Source: Blastobasis lacticolella (Eukaryota; Arthropoda; Insecta; Lepidoptera; Blastobasidae). Taken from it: 64,000 bases of DNA. Shown here in pieces: positions 32,641 through 45,309 of the stretch; the stretch's first letter is position 1; the number at the start of each line of letters is the position of its first letter. The translations under genes and the position numbers were made by a program. The stretch covers positions 14,483,001-14,547,000 of the forward strand of contig LR990054.1 in assembly GCA_905147135.1 (NCBI GenBank), given 5' to 3'. The notes beneath the pieces were generated by a model that was given only the letters and a program-made list of their open reading frames with translations, did not search any database and was not told the origin of the DNA.

Positions 32641-34700
32641 TTTTTAGACTATTTTTTTGCATAAACTGAATCAGTATGTCGTTCTCATGCTCCCCTATAA
32701 ATATTACACACTATTATTGTGAGACCCTACATTCGCGCTGTCTAATCTAAATAAACCTAACTACAACAAGCTATAAAAGGGATCACTAAGCACCAGGCAT
32801 ATGGTACACGATGTTATAATGTAAAAATCTTATCTGACCCGGTGACAGCGTCGCTGTTATTGGAATTGACTTGACATTGCAAACTGGCCACACTTAATTC
32901 CAGCTTTGGCAACCGGATCAGATTAGTTTGTGGCACTGTACGGGCGACGGACAAAGGGTTTAATGAAACTCTTTGGCGACAGATCGCTTTTCATTTTTGT
33001 ACTAGGTTGTCACACATAAATCTCTTTGGTTGGCAGCCCGTTTGTATTTTTCCGTGGTAGCAACACAGACATAACAGACTAAACACAAATCACAAATATT
33101 TCCTGTTCGTTCTCTATACAATGATTATAAATCTTTCTATCCCGTTTTTTCGTCTATTCAAATAAGCTCTAAAAAATGACGCGCGCAATGTTTTCAACGT
33201 TCGACATGTTGGTCAATCTAACAACGACCTGGCGTTTCTTTTGAACCATCGGTGAAAATTTTATAATTTCCTAACAAAATTTAAATCAAACCATTTAAAG
33301 ACGGTGTACTTCAGTGCACATTAAAGTAAAAGCGCAAATTATGGAAATACAACTGGATTATCTTTTCATCGGTAAGTAATTTCATTCGTGGTCGCGGCGA
33401 TCGGGAATCAATTTTAGAAATTGTAACCAAAATATGCACCGTAATTGTGTGAATTTGCAATAATTGAAATGCTTTACCTTAAAACAACATGCCATTAAAG
33501 ATAGATTTCAAATTATTGGCAAATTGAGCAATATTTCGGTGATCGAAAATATTTTGATGCTAACAGGGTCGGATTTAGTATTAATATAAAATTTTAATAC
33601 TCAAATCTTGTAAATAGCGGTCCTCAATTTCATATGTATTTAATTAGGGTTTCATACCAAATAAAAATTTTAATGTTCTGACATTTTATGAAACAACTTA
33701 ACGGATTAATCTCGTATTTACATTTATTTATTTTTCTAGGTTTCCTAAAGACCAGACATAGCGATGTCTGGGTTGCAAATTGGAAGTGTTGCGTTGTAAA
33801 CATTTTGAAGAACAAGATAATAAGTAGATGCAAGTCCCTTCAGTCCTGGTGCATCATTATTCAAAGAATTTTTACTGAAAATAAAAAAAATGCTGCCTGT
33901 TTAATATGTTTATGTACCTATCCTTTTCACATTTTTTTTTCATGACTATGTCCTCTAAGAGCGCTTCATATTAAATTTATTGTGAAGTCACATAGGCCAA
34001 CCTGTGGATAATTAAAATACTTCTAACGATAAGTTACTAGGTACCTACTTAGTTTAGAAGTTATGAGCAACAAATATGCATTCATACCGGTCAAAATCAT
34101 AACCCTCCTTTTTGCAAAACCAAGTACTGCTGAGTTATATTATGTAGGATCGAGAGATCAAAAAGACGGTGGTAGATATTTTTGATTTTAATTCACTAGA
34201 CAAGATGTCTAGTGAAAATATTAAATTATAAGGACAAGGTTAAAAAAGGGCGTATTTCGCTCCGGACAACTTCGTCAGATTTGTGTTCGAATTTGAAATT
34301 CGTAGCAAAATATAACTTATCTGCAGATGGACTGCCTTGTTCCGTCCCTGCATTTGCATTAGTGTGTGTGTTATAGAGATATGTGACATTTTGTCTCGAA
34401 TTGAAACTCGGTATGTACCTACTCTCTGCTTCTGTAGATAAATTTTTTTCTCTATGAGCAATGCTTCTAATAAATTGAAGAAATTAAAATGGAGTATGAG
34501 ACTAAACCTATGTTAATTAAGGATACAAAAACAACGTTACATATGTTTGATTCCAGGAAAATTATTTATAAATGCCTACGTTTAATTACGTTGTTAATTA
34601 ATAATAAATATAGGACACAGTTTTTATTATAATACCGATGTATTGGTTAGTCATAAAATACTTGTAGGCATTATGTACAAAGGAAACACATTAATTAAGA
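32641..34700. other. repeat-poor stretch with one weak gene candidate
   Basis: No transposon signature was noticed. A possible tiny two-exon unit is present: a TCAGT initiator at 33311, ATG at 33341, donor G|gtaagt at 33371/33372, acceptor tttttctag at 33739, and a frame-compatible second exon to 33945. It would give about 77 residues starting MEIQLDYLFI. No TATA at the right spacing and no homology are known, so it is not called as a gene. Confidence 0.3.
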
Positions 34701-34708
34701 CACATTAT

Positions 34709-35034
34709 CTAAGAGAGGTAGGGCGAATTGGAGCCGCCCGACTGGGGAAGTACCTCTACCTTACAGAATACCGCAGCTAAACAATACTCTTTTATATAGT
34801 ATTGTGTTTCTGCCGGTGAGTAACGTCTCCAGTGCTCCATGGGATGGGGATTTGGGGAACCGTAAAGCTACGGACAGTGGAGGGGCATTTGTCTTTTTGC
34901 TGCCAGAGCATCGTGTTATAGAGATGGGCAACGCATTGGCGATGCTCTTGGTGTTGCTAATGTCTACAGGCAGTGGTGACCACTATATATCAGGTAGCCC
35001 GCTTGCCTGTTTGCCTACCGTATGACATAAAAAA
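34709..35034 (+). mobile_element. retroposon family D with A-rich tail
   Basis: Starts gagaggtagggcgaattgga, continues gtgtttctgccggtgagtaa and gggcaacgcattggcgatgc, and ends gcccgcttgcctgtttgcct before an A-run at 35027-35044. It is the best-preserved copy of the family in the window. Confidence 0.8.
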
Positions 35035-35049
35035 AAAAAAAAAACATAT

Positions 35050-35580
35050 AAAAATTCACACAGCACCATCTAGCCCCAAACTGAGCAATGCTTGTACTAC
35101 GGATTTTAGATAACTGATATACTACATATACTTTTAATACATAGAAACCCCAGATCCGTAACTTTAACTTTATAACTTTATTTATTTCATAAACATGCTT
35201 AATTACTTTATCCCAACAGTGTTTGGGATTTTCCTTTTAAGTATAAAATACCTGTAGCAGGAAGCCCCGGTCTTCCATAGAATGCAAGTTGATACATGTT
35301 TAAATTAATAACTTTTAGGTAAGTAGGTACGTATAAAATAAAGAAGGTAACAAAACAAAAAGTAAATTATTAAGTTTTTTAACTATTGCTTATCTAGTGG
35401 ATGTGTATGTTATTGTATGTGTATGCGCGTGTGTGCGTTTGTGTGCTTATGTGTACCTACGCGTGTGTGCGAAACAGAAATTAAAATTCATCATTTCCAT
35501 TTCTGCCCAGCTGTTAATCGAACCCGGGACCCCTTGCGTGGCCGACCAGCATGTTGACCACTGAACCACTTAGATCGTCC
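35050..35580 (-). mobile_element. SINE family B split by an insertion
   Basis: The tail half lies at 35055-35160 (accatctagccccaaactga) and the head half at 35470-35580 (aattcatcatttccatttct, then cttgcgtggccgac). The intervening 310 bases include TG-rich sequence (35400-35465) and an unidentified segment. Confidence 0.65.
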
Positions 35581-35714
35581 GCAACGCACGCACGCACGAG
35601 CGCATGGTGTCCATCAACCTATCCACCATCACGAGCTAGCATTACTATGACCGGAGACGGTCCAAAGTCTAAACAAGATAGGTTGTGTTACTGGATTTCT
35701 TTTGGCGAGGCATT

Positions 35715-35955
35715 CTTTACAAGCCGTGTGGTATCCGGCAGAGTAGAATAGCATCAATCCCTTACACTAACGCGACTAATGATTTCAAGGCAAAATATAT
35801 AGAGTCTCTATAGACTGGAAACTGGGCAGCAGCGTTTTCCATTGTTATATTTATATCACTGCGATCTCCAACCCGCCTGCCGAGCGTGGAGATTATGGCA
35901 ATAACCTCCCCTTTCGTGGGAGAGGCCCTAAGTTCTGCAGTGGACTGATATGGGC
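35715..35955 (-). mobile_element. dispersed retroposon, family C
   Basis: Minus-oriented copy with aacctcccctttcgtgggag, ccaacccgcctgccgagcgt and agcgttttccattgttatat. It is highly similar to 4900-5175. Confidence 0.8.
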
Positions 35956-36019
35956 TGTGATGATGATTCTGTACAAGGCTTCTAATATTTTACAAGTTTT
36001 TATGCTTGTAACTATGGTA

Positions 36020-36625
36020 TGTATTTATGTTTGGGGCAATCTTGCAAGCCTAATTTGACCTACTTTCGGGTGTTCAATTGAGTTGAAATTTGGTATACCT
36101 ATGTAATGTAGATGACAATGCATTAATATGGTACAATAGAACTGGTCTGATGATGGAGTCGGGAGGTGGTCATAGGAACGAATGAACGCAATAAGATATT
36201 CAAGGTCTGATGATGATGACGGAAGGTGGCCTTAAGACAGGATTACATTCCACTGTTGGACTTGAGTCTCTTCTACATCACTGAAGCGTAGGTCTAAAGT
36301 CCACGCTTGGCAGGCGATTTGGAAATATTTAACATGGCAGTATTTAAAATACACATCAGGTAACGCTACTACCGATTTTCAATACCACCGACAAAGAAGT
36401 TCTCAAATGAAAAATCTTTATTACTAACAAGCTTTTAACGCGCGGTATAGTAGTAGTGAGTAGGTACTTATCAAGATCGTTCCATAGAGCCCAAACGCGA
36501 TAGGGTTATCTTATTGCGTTCAGTAGTTTTTATGATCACCTTCCGACTCAATCATCAGACTAGCTCAGTATACCAAATTTGAGCTCAATCGGATACCAAC
36601 AAACAGTCAAAAATGGTTCGCAAAT
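36020..36625. repeat. inverted pair of an unclassified repeat
   Basis: 36050-36200 (minus) and 36421-36620 (plus) are inverted copies sharing acctt-cgactc-atc-tcagac and aatttgagctcaatcggata. A third copy lies at 51775-52030 (plus), where aagctcaatcggataccaac is identical. Confidence 0.65.
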
Positions 36626-36627
36626 TA

Positions 36628-37076
36628 GATGTGTAACCATGATCTAATCTGGTCAGGTTCCTCTGGTAGCAGAGTCATGGAGGTCAGATAATATTCGTGG
36701 ACAATAATAAATATTCGTGGACAAATTCACACAGCGCCATCTAGCCCCAAACTAAGCAAAGCTTGTACTATGGGTGCTAGATAACTGATATACTAATTAA
36801 ATACTTTTTTTTTTAAATACATACTTATTATACATAGAACACCCAGACCCGTCACAGAAATTAAAATTCATCATTTCAATTTCTGCCCGGCCGGGAATCG
36901 AACCCGGGACCTCTTGCGTGGCAGACCATTGTTGACCATTGCACCACTCAGGTCGTCAAAGATAGTAGTCGCTTCACTGTAATAACCTGATCTGCCTAAT
37001 CCTGGATCATGGTCAAGGTGGACCCCAGGCCCTCGTGGGCGAGAGCATTACCGGGACATTAACGCCAGGATGATTT
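36628..37076 (+). mobile_element. SINE family A, 5' truncated, split by a nested SINE B
   Basis: The body begins at gatgtgtaaccatgatctaa, breaks at 36690 and resumes at 36960 (agatagtagtcgcttcactg). It ends gcattaccgggacattaacg and ccaggatgat. The break lies inside the phrase that reads gaggtcagatggcagtcgc in intact copies. Confidence 0.85.
36691..36959 (-). mobile_element. SINE family B nested in SINE A
   Basis: A complete minus-oriented copy: tail from attcgtggacaa, body ttattatacatagaacaccc, head aatcgaacccgggacctctt and caccactcaggtcgtc. It is flanked by AGATA at 36686-36690 and 36960-36964. Confidence 0.9.
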
Positions 37077-37079
37077 TTT

Positions 37080-37860
37080 GTAGTTTAAAATATCTAAGCG
37101 TTCATAGATACATACCTACATAGGGACAGACGGCGGGAAGCGACTTTGTTTTATACTACGTAAAAATTAAATTAATATTAGCCACCAACACATTTAGGTA
37201 TTGAAGTGATTGTGTTGACAAAAAACACCTCAAGTTCGTTTTAAAACGAGATTTCGTTTCAGAAAGTATTAAACAAATATTTTGACGTTAAACGCCTCAG
37301 AGGTAAAACCAGAGCACCGATTGAATTAAAATAAATTGGAATTTTCACCGCGGTGTCTAAACAATTTACATAACAACCGCGGAAGACTTGCCTCTGAAGG
37401 CTCTGACACCGAGAAAGTTGCTTACGGTGTCACAAACGTATCTGTACCGGTGGCCAGAACTGGAACTAAGTGTCGACGTTCAAATTTTATCTCAATAAGA
37501 TCAACAGCGACGCCGTCATCGGGTCTGGTAAGCTAGTGGCACTGTACAAGCAGAATATCGTGCCTCGGGAGTCGGGAGTTAGTGATTTAAGCAATCCTAA
37601 ATGGGTGATTTTCTGATAGACAGTTTAAAAAGAAATAGGTTTTTAGCATATCTCACGAGATATGGCGTTCTTTAGACACGATTCTGGAAGTACTTCATGA
37701 GCGGATGCGGCTCTGCATTTTTGTTATAAATCCACTTAAGTGATACGACTTTGCGACCTTTAGGAAACGACCGTACCCTTGAGGGGCCCAATGTCGTAAG
37801 TTTAGAAGCCCTTTCATAACTAAGTCGTAAGTGGCAGAAGACTTCGTGAAAAGCTTTTCG
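37080..37860. other. intergenic DNA, no supported gene
   Basis: Contains short GC-richer stretches at 37336-37560 without splice or promoter support. See the rejected items for a weak copia-like phrase on the minus strand. Confidence 0.4.
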
Positions 37861-37864
37861 CTCC

Positions 37865-38032
37865 TCAATCATCATCATCATCATCATATCAGCCAGAAGA
37901 TGCCCACTGCTGGGCATAGGCCTCCCCCAGAGATCTCAAAGGCCGGTCCTGTGCCTTCCGCATCCAGCTAGTAACTGCGATCTTTACCAGGTCGTCGGTC
38001 CACCTTGTGGGAGGCCTACCCACGCTGCAAGA
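37865..38032 (+). mobile_element. retroposon 3' fragment with (CAT)n
   Basis: (ATC)n at 37867-37885 is followed by gaagatgcccactgctgggc and ataggcctcccccagagatc, then ggtcgtcggtccaccttgtg. This phrase set is very common in lepidopteran LINE 3' ends (established pattern, not searched). Confidence 0.65.
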
Positions 38033-38269
38033 GATCCTCAATAACAACATCAAAATATAGTTATTCCTTGAAAGGGTATCGAAAACAAATATAGTTTCCA
38101 GAACTGAATTCTAATTACTTGAACATGCAGCCAACGCATAATATTCCTGTATTGATAACGACCTTAGTGGTTACTCGTGTAGCATTTAATTAGGTTTAAT
38201 ATAATTATCGCGTTAGTTATTGTTTCTAGCAGCTATTTCGTTTCAAATCAAATTCGTTGGTCGTAAAAC

Positions 38270-38450
38270 TCGAGTCTGGAACATTGCTCCGACACACGTT
38301 TCTCCATCGACGATTCACCGACAGTGTTGGGGCTTTCAAGAAACGAGACTACTTTTTCTCTATGGCTAGAAACGCATTCACGAGCCTCCTGGTCCATGGA
38401 AGGTGGTGAACACTTACCATTACGGTGACCCGCTTTACAATTTCTGCTGC
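38270..38450 (+). mobile_element. LINE 3' fragment
   Basis: The frame ESGTLLRHTFLHRRFTDS then VGAFKKRDYFFSMARNA resembles a LINE ORF2 C-terminus (WN.LP...F......FK+++...L). It is followed by cacttaccattacggtgacc, a UTR phrase. Confidence 0.5.
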
Positions 38451-39059
38451 TTAATTATATAAAGAAAATCACTATTTTGATCCCTATAACGAGAAATAAA
38501 AATTTAAAAAAAAACAGAATAAAATGAATAATACTGACTCTGTATTATAAGCCGGGGTTATCCTAGATAATTATGAATGAGTTACCTAATAATTGTTTGA
38601 CAAAACAAGATACTAAATTATATTACTTTAGCAGTATATCTTCCCTTTACGGTTGCGCGCCTTTGCGCGCATGTATATTATGCTGATTCTTGTATATTGT
38701 CTTGTAATATGTATGCAATAAAGAGTTTTTACCTACCTACTTGTTTTCTACTAAACGTTTATACGAAACTTACTTTTTTACACTTCTAATTTGTTGCCAC
38801 TGTATTTTGGTACCTGAAGAATAAGCCATTGTTTGGCATAATGATTGGGGTTGAAGTGGAATTGAAGGCCATTTAACAGTGGATGCCTGAGTTATTTTGA
38901 TTTGAAATCACATGGGTGAACATTTTGTCCTTGTCCTTGATTTCTTTGATCCATTATATTAATATGATTTCGTTCTATTAAAAAGTCAATGTGTAATTAA
39001 AATGACTACGTTAAGACATTGGGGTTTATTATATAAAAAATTGTAAGAATTGCAATGGC

Positions 39060-39450
39060 TAAGACGGCGTTCAATAACCGAAAAAGTTTTTTCAGAGCCA
39101 AAGAGCATAAACAGCATAAAACCTACACATAAAGAGCATCGCATTGTACGCATGTGAAACCTGGACGCTAACTCAGAGGGATAGGGAGAGGTTGGAGGAT
39201 TTCGAAATATGGTGAAGGAGGAGGATGGAACGAATTGGCTAAAATAAGGACAAATGAGGAAGTTTTTGGAACGTTAAATAAAAAACTTTATTAGGAACCA
39301 TCGAGAATAAAAGGAGCAACATTATAGGGGTTTGATACGACACGACGACTGTATCTTTAAAACCACAGTGGCAGGGAAAATTGAAGGAAGGACGACCGAG
39401 AAGCAGTTACATACAAAAACTAAGAGAAAGTGGCTTATAAATATCTGTTG
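39060..39450 (+). mobile_element. RTE-like LINE fragment
   Basis: The frame reads ALYACETWTLTQRDRERLED, FEIW, stop, RRRMERIG. This is the YGxExWT(L/M)...RLExFE(M)W..RRM.RI block near the end of RTE-like ORFs. It is then interrupted and frameshifted through 39450. Confidence 0.75.
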
Positions 39451-39549
39451 ATGATTTATAAATATGACTAACTTACCGTGACTACATTTAAATTTAAAAT
39501 TGCAGATGTAGAAAGCAAATGCATACCTATCCCATGTCTATGACCAAGT

Positions 39550-39930
39550 ATGCACCGAACACATCTGAAGTTAGCAATCGATCTGATGCCCACAGCACAA
39601 TTCCGTTATCGCAACACCCGCCGCCAGCTGGGTACTCATCCCCAGTACGTTGAGCTCGTAGTGGTGTCCACGCGAGGAGTTGAAAGAACGTTTTTCACTC
39701 ATACAATTCGGTTGTGGAAGTTCCCAGCCACAATGTTTCCTTTGGATTTTTTTTATACCACTATGACATGGGATCGTTCAAGAGGTATATTAGAGGCATC
39801 CTTGGTGGCTGGCAATGCATTGGTAGCGCCCCTGGTGTTGCTGATGTCCATAGGCGGGGTTGACCACTTTGAATCAGGTGGCCTGCATGCCTGTTATGCC
39901 ATATTACCAACATAAAAGAAAAAAAAATTA
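39550..39930 (+). mobile_element. Jockey/CR1-group LINE 3' fragment
   Basis: The frame reads LMPTAQFRYRNTRRQLGTHP, QYVELV, then FTHTIRLWKFPATMFP. This matches LVPTAQFRHRTTRRRLGTHP of the copy at 46595-47160. The UTR phrase and an A-rich tail (39912-39928) follow. Confidence 0.82.
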
Positions 39931-39939
39931 AGTTTTTTC

Positions 39940-42470
39940 ACTGACTCTCCCATTGCTATCTTGCAGAAATTATAAATACTTACATCACCGAAGACCTGAC
40001 TACACACTATATTGACCACATTTATTACTTAAACTATTTTGATAGCAGTCGCTTCCACGCCCCAATTATCCACCTGTATGTTCGCCACAGCTTTGGCCCC
40101 GGCTAATATTTTATGCAAAGACGGGCCCCCGTCTGCTGGCTGACAGAGTTCTGTTGTTTGCACGGGAGAGATCAAAAAGGGAATTGCCTCTAAATCCCCT
40201 ACCTCGTGTTCTGAATAACAAACTAATTTATCCCCCGTTCGTTAGAAATTTTAATGCCAATTTTGGCGCCCCCTCTCTCTATATTTAAAAGGCAATGCGA
40301 GGTGCTTTTTTTTCAATAACAGAATAGGATACTTTGCCATTCTGGCCGCGTGCCGATGGGAGATGTCGCCCGGAATACAGGAGTAATGTTGTACATTTGT
40401 GTCATGCTCTTTTGGATTGGGTGTTTGGATCTCTAGAGCCTCTCCCGTTTCAAGTAATGTTGAGAGCAGAAATGGTATAGTGTGAAAGTGAAAATGGATG
40501 TTATTCATCGGAAGTATCATCAGCGGTCGAGCAATTTAACTTAAAAAAATTGTTAGTGATACCTTCACAGTCTGACAGGGGAGTATTTAAGGGAAAAAAA
40601 TTAAAGTAACGATGTAAAACCTCCCTTTTTACAGCCTGAACTGGAACGTTTCCTTTAAAAACAAATCTCCTAATGCACTCCCACGGTACTGGGTAAATGA
40701 ACAAAAAAATTAGTACAGCTACAAATTACTGTGCACTTAATTACCTTTTTTAAGCAGTTAGCCCGCTACGTGAGCATATTTCGGACCGCTTTTGCCCAGT
40801 CTGAACGAGTTATTGTAGCTGTTTTTATTTACATAAGCACTCCGTGAAATCATATTTTGTGCCGGAAACAGCAGGTTACGGGTCGTGTCAGTTGCAGATT
40901 TGATTTAGATTGCACGGGTAAAATATTTATTCACATATTGTGATTTTTATATCTAGTGTAACTAAAAAGACAGAACGCTAACAAGTCGAGAATGTTCTCT
41001 CTAATAAGAGATCATTTCCTACAAACCTCTGTCTGAGTAGACCTAGATTCTTTCACTTATGTTATGATACTTTCACTTGGGGCTGAACTCTCTAAGCTCA
41101 GTATTCTTGAACTTCCAAAATTTCGAGTTGCATAGCATGGTTAAATCCATGGATGTAATAGACGTCATCCATTCAGACGACTTTCCCAACTCGTCTTCCT
41201 ATCTAATCCGATTTCCTAAAAATGTGTATATCATCTGATAATTTTTTAGAAACAGATCTTGTGACATCGGACAAAGCATAGAGTTATCAGTTTAAAATGT
41301 AAAGTTAAACTGATCATGTCGTAGTTAAAGTGTAACCAATATTGGGTTAATACTTTCAACTGGAACACTGCCACCGCAGTTTAACTTTGGATTCCGTCGA
41401 CTTATTGCCCAATAAATTCATGTGTCGATTCTGATAGCTGCTACGGTGCTTAGAGGAAATTGTTCGAATTTTTCATGGAATGGCATAATAAATATAGGAG
41501 GCGATATCGCCAGTCAGCGTTTTGTAATGTGAGTAACCATTCTGGGGCTTCTTTTAAGTTTCTCGTGTGGATTAATGATGATTGAAACTCTGGTTGCGCT
41601 AAAGACTTACGGAGTATTGTATTATCGGAGTATAGTGTTTCGAAAAATAACTATACCGTCTTATTTATGTAATTGACATGTATGTAAATTCTTATATTTT
41701 ATTTTGGCGTGTTGTCTTAGAATTTAGATCTTCAAAGTGACGCGCACACATTATTGCAAAATCTACTGTCAATGTGGAGAAGTCATCGTTATCATCCATT
41801 ATCGTAGTAGTCAATTCCAGCTTCTGCCTGGGTCCGCTTTCCTGTTTCTTCTCTGTTCTGCCTTCGGCATCGACGCGTCGTAAGCTATTGACTGTCGCAT
41901 CTGATTCACCTATGTCACCTTCTACGAGATCTCAATCGACCATTTCATGTATATACAGGAATCTGGGTTGTAGACAATTGTGTCCTTTTGGCTTCATCGA
42001 AGATTAGCGATAACTGGGGGCGTTGGAAAGTCTTTCCCTAGGGCTTATTTTAAATTTTTCATAAAGATTTTATTATCATAACCAAATCAACCCATATCAT
42101 TACACCGAAGGCCTTAAAAATTCCCAAAAAAAATTTATAATAGAGCATTCAATTGTAGATATTTTGCACATAACACTCATACCTTTAACATGTATTTTGT
42201 TCATGTATTTATTCCCGTAAAAATATGTACGCGCTGCTGCAGGATTGAAAATGGTATCGTATATTAGGTAGCATTCCATTGAATCACTGACATGTAAAAT
42301 AACCGCACCTCTGACGTCACCCGCCTTTCATGTGCGCAAAGTGTCGCGACGCTGTTTCGCTTTGTGGTTAACCACATACCACATATGGCATGTTTTTAAA
42401 AGAGAAGTTTGAAGGGATAAATTAAAATTCAGCAATTGTAAGTAGTTTTTTGTACGTAAATAGTACTGTG
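39940..42470. other. intergenic DNA, nothing recognised
   Basis: No repeat heads, LINE motifs or splice-linked frames could be supported in this 2.5-kb stretch. Confidence 0.45.
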
Positions 42471-42479
42471 TTATATTAT

Positions 42480-42850
42480 ATATCATCATCATCCTAACTT
42501 CTTAAGGTGTGCCTTAATATACTGTTGGTGATGCAAGGTTGACCATAGTCTTTCCTGAGACTGGTTGAACAATTTGGGAGTCGATTGGCAGCCTGTGACG
42601 GTATATGTTTTTATCATCCTGACGATATAGGTATGTGTTCTCGCGCTAGGACCCAGGGTCCATCTTCCTACTTCTCCTTGTCCACTTCGGTCTGTCTACA
42701 GCATCCTTGGTGGTGAGTTTGTTAGGACGAACTATGCATGTCATCCTTAACGACGTCAATCGATTCTTGAGCCGGCCTCTTTTTCCGTGCCTGGTGGAAG
42801 GTGGTATGGCTAAACCTTGTTTGTAAGAACTTTTCGATATTCTACACAAT
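42480..42850 (-). mobile_element. RTE-like LINE 3' end
   Basis: A minus-strand frame contains RPAQESIDVVKDDMHS and then TTKDAVDRPKWTRRSRKMDP. This is the DA.DR.+W+..(T)R+.DP signature that ends RTE-like proteins. The following bases, ggaccctgggtcctagcgcg, resemble the tail of SINE family A. Confidence 0.7.
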
Positions 42851-42859
42851 CGCTTTTCT

Positions 42860-44283
42860 ACCTATTTGCGATTCTACCTAATACAACTGCTGCAATTGAA
42901 CACATTCGCTATTCCACTCATTCGCCAACGCTGGGCATCTCGAGACTGGTTGCAACCTTAGCGTAGACTAAGATCTGGGCCTAAGTTTAGTGGGCCTAAT
43001 AAAAGTTGACCAAGGTCAACAAGGCTCAGGGACCCCAGCGTTGACCAGGTTGGTTAACTAGGCTCTGGTTTAGTTCTGTTCTCGGCTACTATTTTCGCAG
43101 GATAAAAAGTAGCCTATGCTACTCAATGATAATGTAGCTTAATATTTTAATAATCGGTCCAGGAGTTAGTTAGTTTATTCATTACTTTAAGACTGATATT
43201 AAGACTTTAGCATTATTATAAGTCACTTTTATCTTTATTTTATTCTTATATTTTTTATATATTAATTCAAATTGTGATATGTGTGAACTCCTTACTTTTG
43301 CCTGTAATAAAGAATATTTTTATATAGGTATTAAATAAATAAATAATATTTATTTATTTATTTACAATTCCATATCTTTTTAGGTACGTGAGTAAGTAGT
43401 TTTTAAATTCATCACCAAAAATATAAAAATAATAACAATGTCCAATTCCATACTTATGTCAATTGACTAAAAATATCAATGTCGAATAATTTCATAAAAT
43501 CGTAAATTTGACCATGTCAATACATTACAATAAATCAGTTAATCAATAATAATTATATATATTTATGAATGAAATATGGCGGACCATAAGAACGAAGTCG
43601 TACTGAAGCTACTGCCCATCTCGTGAACGGAAGCTGTTTCCGCACATATACATATAGGTAATTATATTGAAATCTATTAAAGGCTATTCGACAAGTACAG
43701 TCGTCCAGTGTTGGCTCATAGGACATAGTATTACAAACAAAAATACATCACTTTCCTCTTTCTAAAATTAATAATATATTAGTATTGGTATAGATGACAT
43801 CATTATTAGCTCTATACCTATCAAAAGTTTTGTCTGACTAACAAGTTTGTATTAATATGTACTACATCCTCGTTGTTTCGATGAATGTAGCTTAAATATC
43901 GATGAAATTGTTAAATAAAATATATCATGCATATTTCCCTTTAAATGCTGAACAATTTATTGCAACCGAAATGGTGGGATACGCCAATAAAACATTACGG
44001 CTATATCATAAGCACCCGTGTTATAATTCGCAACAGGGTTGTTAGTCAGAGGTTATTGTACGAAATTTTTATTATTTTTCGACCCCTTTTTTAACATCAG
44101 CAATAAAATGGGGTACCATAAAAATTGGCAATTTTATAGGCGGTCCCTATTACATGCGGCTTATTTTTAAAATATCGGTAATAATACTTGGAAATCAAAT
44201 TCCGGAAAACAATTCGGGTTCGTCGAAACACTATTTTGAGTTTGTATTTGACTGTCATACACTGCGCGATTTCTCAATATTAT
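42860..44283. other. intergenic AT-rich DNA with short repeat traces
   Basis: A trace of a common lepidopteran repeat (gcaggataaaaagtagccta and then aatcggtccaggagtt) lies at 43096-43165. A ttattta/aataaat palindromic tract lies at 43332-43362. No gene was found. Confidence 0.4.
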
Positions 44284-44430
44284 CTGCATCCGGTTGACAA
44301 CCTAAGTGGTTAACATGTCGATCTGCCACGCAAAGGTCCCGGTTTCGATTCCCGGCAAAGCGAAATTTAAATGATAAAAATAAGCTTTGCATACTTTTGG
44401 CTAGATGGCGCTGTTTGAATTTTCCAAGTA
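44284..44430 (+). mobile_element. SINE family B, internally deleted
   Basis: Head gacaacctaagtggttaaca and B-box ggtttcgattcccgg. It then passes quickly to the tail phrase gatggcgctgtttgaattt, so most of the body is missing. Confidence 0.7.
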
Positions 44431-44761
44431 TCATCATCATCATCTTGGCGTTAATGTCCCGGTTGTGCTCTCCAGAACGAAGGCCCAGGGCCTTGACCAT
44501 GATCCAGGATTTAGCAATCAGGTAATTACAGTGGATCGACTACTATCTGACCTCCGTGACCCTGCTGCTATCGTTACAAATTCAGTTGCCTGAATTTGCA
44601 GGTTTCATCGCGATGTTTTCCCTCACCGTATGAGCATCGGTTAGAATTCAACTAATTTACATAACTCAGAAAAGAGTCATTGGTACATGGCCGCAGCGGG
44701 ATTCGAACCCGGTACCACTCGCTTACGATTTGGATATGCAACCGCCCGGCCACCGACGCGC
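44431..44761 (-). mobile_element. SINE family A
   Basis: Minus copy with tail catcatcttggcgttaatgt, body attcagttgcctgaatttgc and head ccgcagcgggattcgaaccc. About 25 bases of the ccaggggaacctgacc block are deleted. Confidence 0.85.
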
Positions 44762-45239
44762 TTAGTTACGTAAGTGGATAATGGAGAATAATTACCAGTA
44801 AAAATATCTTGCTTCTTTCTTGTAGTTTTGCATCAAAAAAGAGTTTATCTATCAGGTTGACCCCTACACTCCGCCCCTGAACTAATTCAAATGAAGCTAC
44901 TTTTTATCTTGTTTGCAAACATATTCTTTTGTTATAGGAACGTTTATTATATCAGAGCTCCAGCATGTCAATAACCTTCAGGATAACAATTGGTCTGTTA
45001 CTTGTATTAGCATGGTATTTTTATTTTCTCTTCTTGTTGTTTTTTTCTTCTGTTGTGTGTGTAATATTTCTGTTGTCTCAGGGTATGGCAGAATAGCAGG
45101 GGACCGTGACTAATAATCATGTTCCTCTGTGCCATATCACATTTGATCGCTTTTTTAAATTCACATGCTTTTTATTTCGCTTTCGTTACATGTATTTTTG
45201 TATTTATTGACTGTTTAATGTTGTTGTCTTTGTATTATC

Positions 45240-45303
45240 TGTTTGGCGATAAATAAATGACATATCTATCTACCCGTGCAAAGCCGGGGTGGGGTCGCTA
45301 GTA
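45240..45303 (+). mobile_element. Helitron-like 3' terminus
   Basis: The phrase acccgtgcaaagccggggtg and gggtcgctagt ends in CTAGT, the CTRR-T end expected of Helitrons, after a GC-rich potential hairpin. The extent of the element to the left is not defined. Confidence 0.5.
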
Positions 45304-45309
45304 TGTCTA

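Noticed and set aside
37672..37800. Minus-strand phrase PKGRKVVSLKWIYNKNA resembling a Ty1/copia reverse transcriptase start
   Set aside because: Only one short motif; no neighbouring RT, integrase or protease blocks, so chance similarity cannot be excluded.
43330..43362. aataaat/atttattta palindromic tract as a possible hairpin signal
   Set aside because: AT-only low-complexity sequence; such palindromes arise readily in this composition and match retroposon tails.
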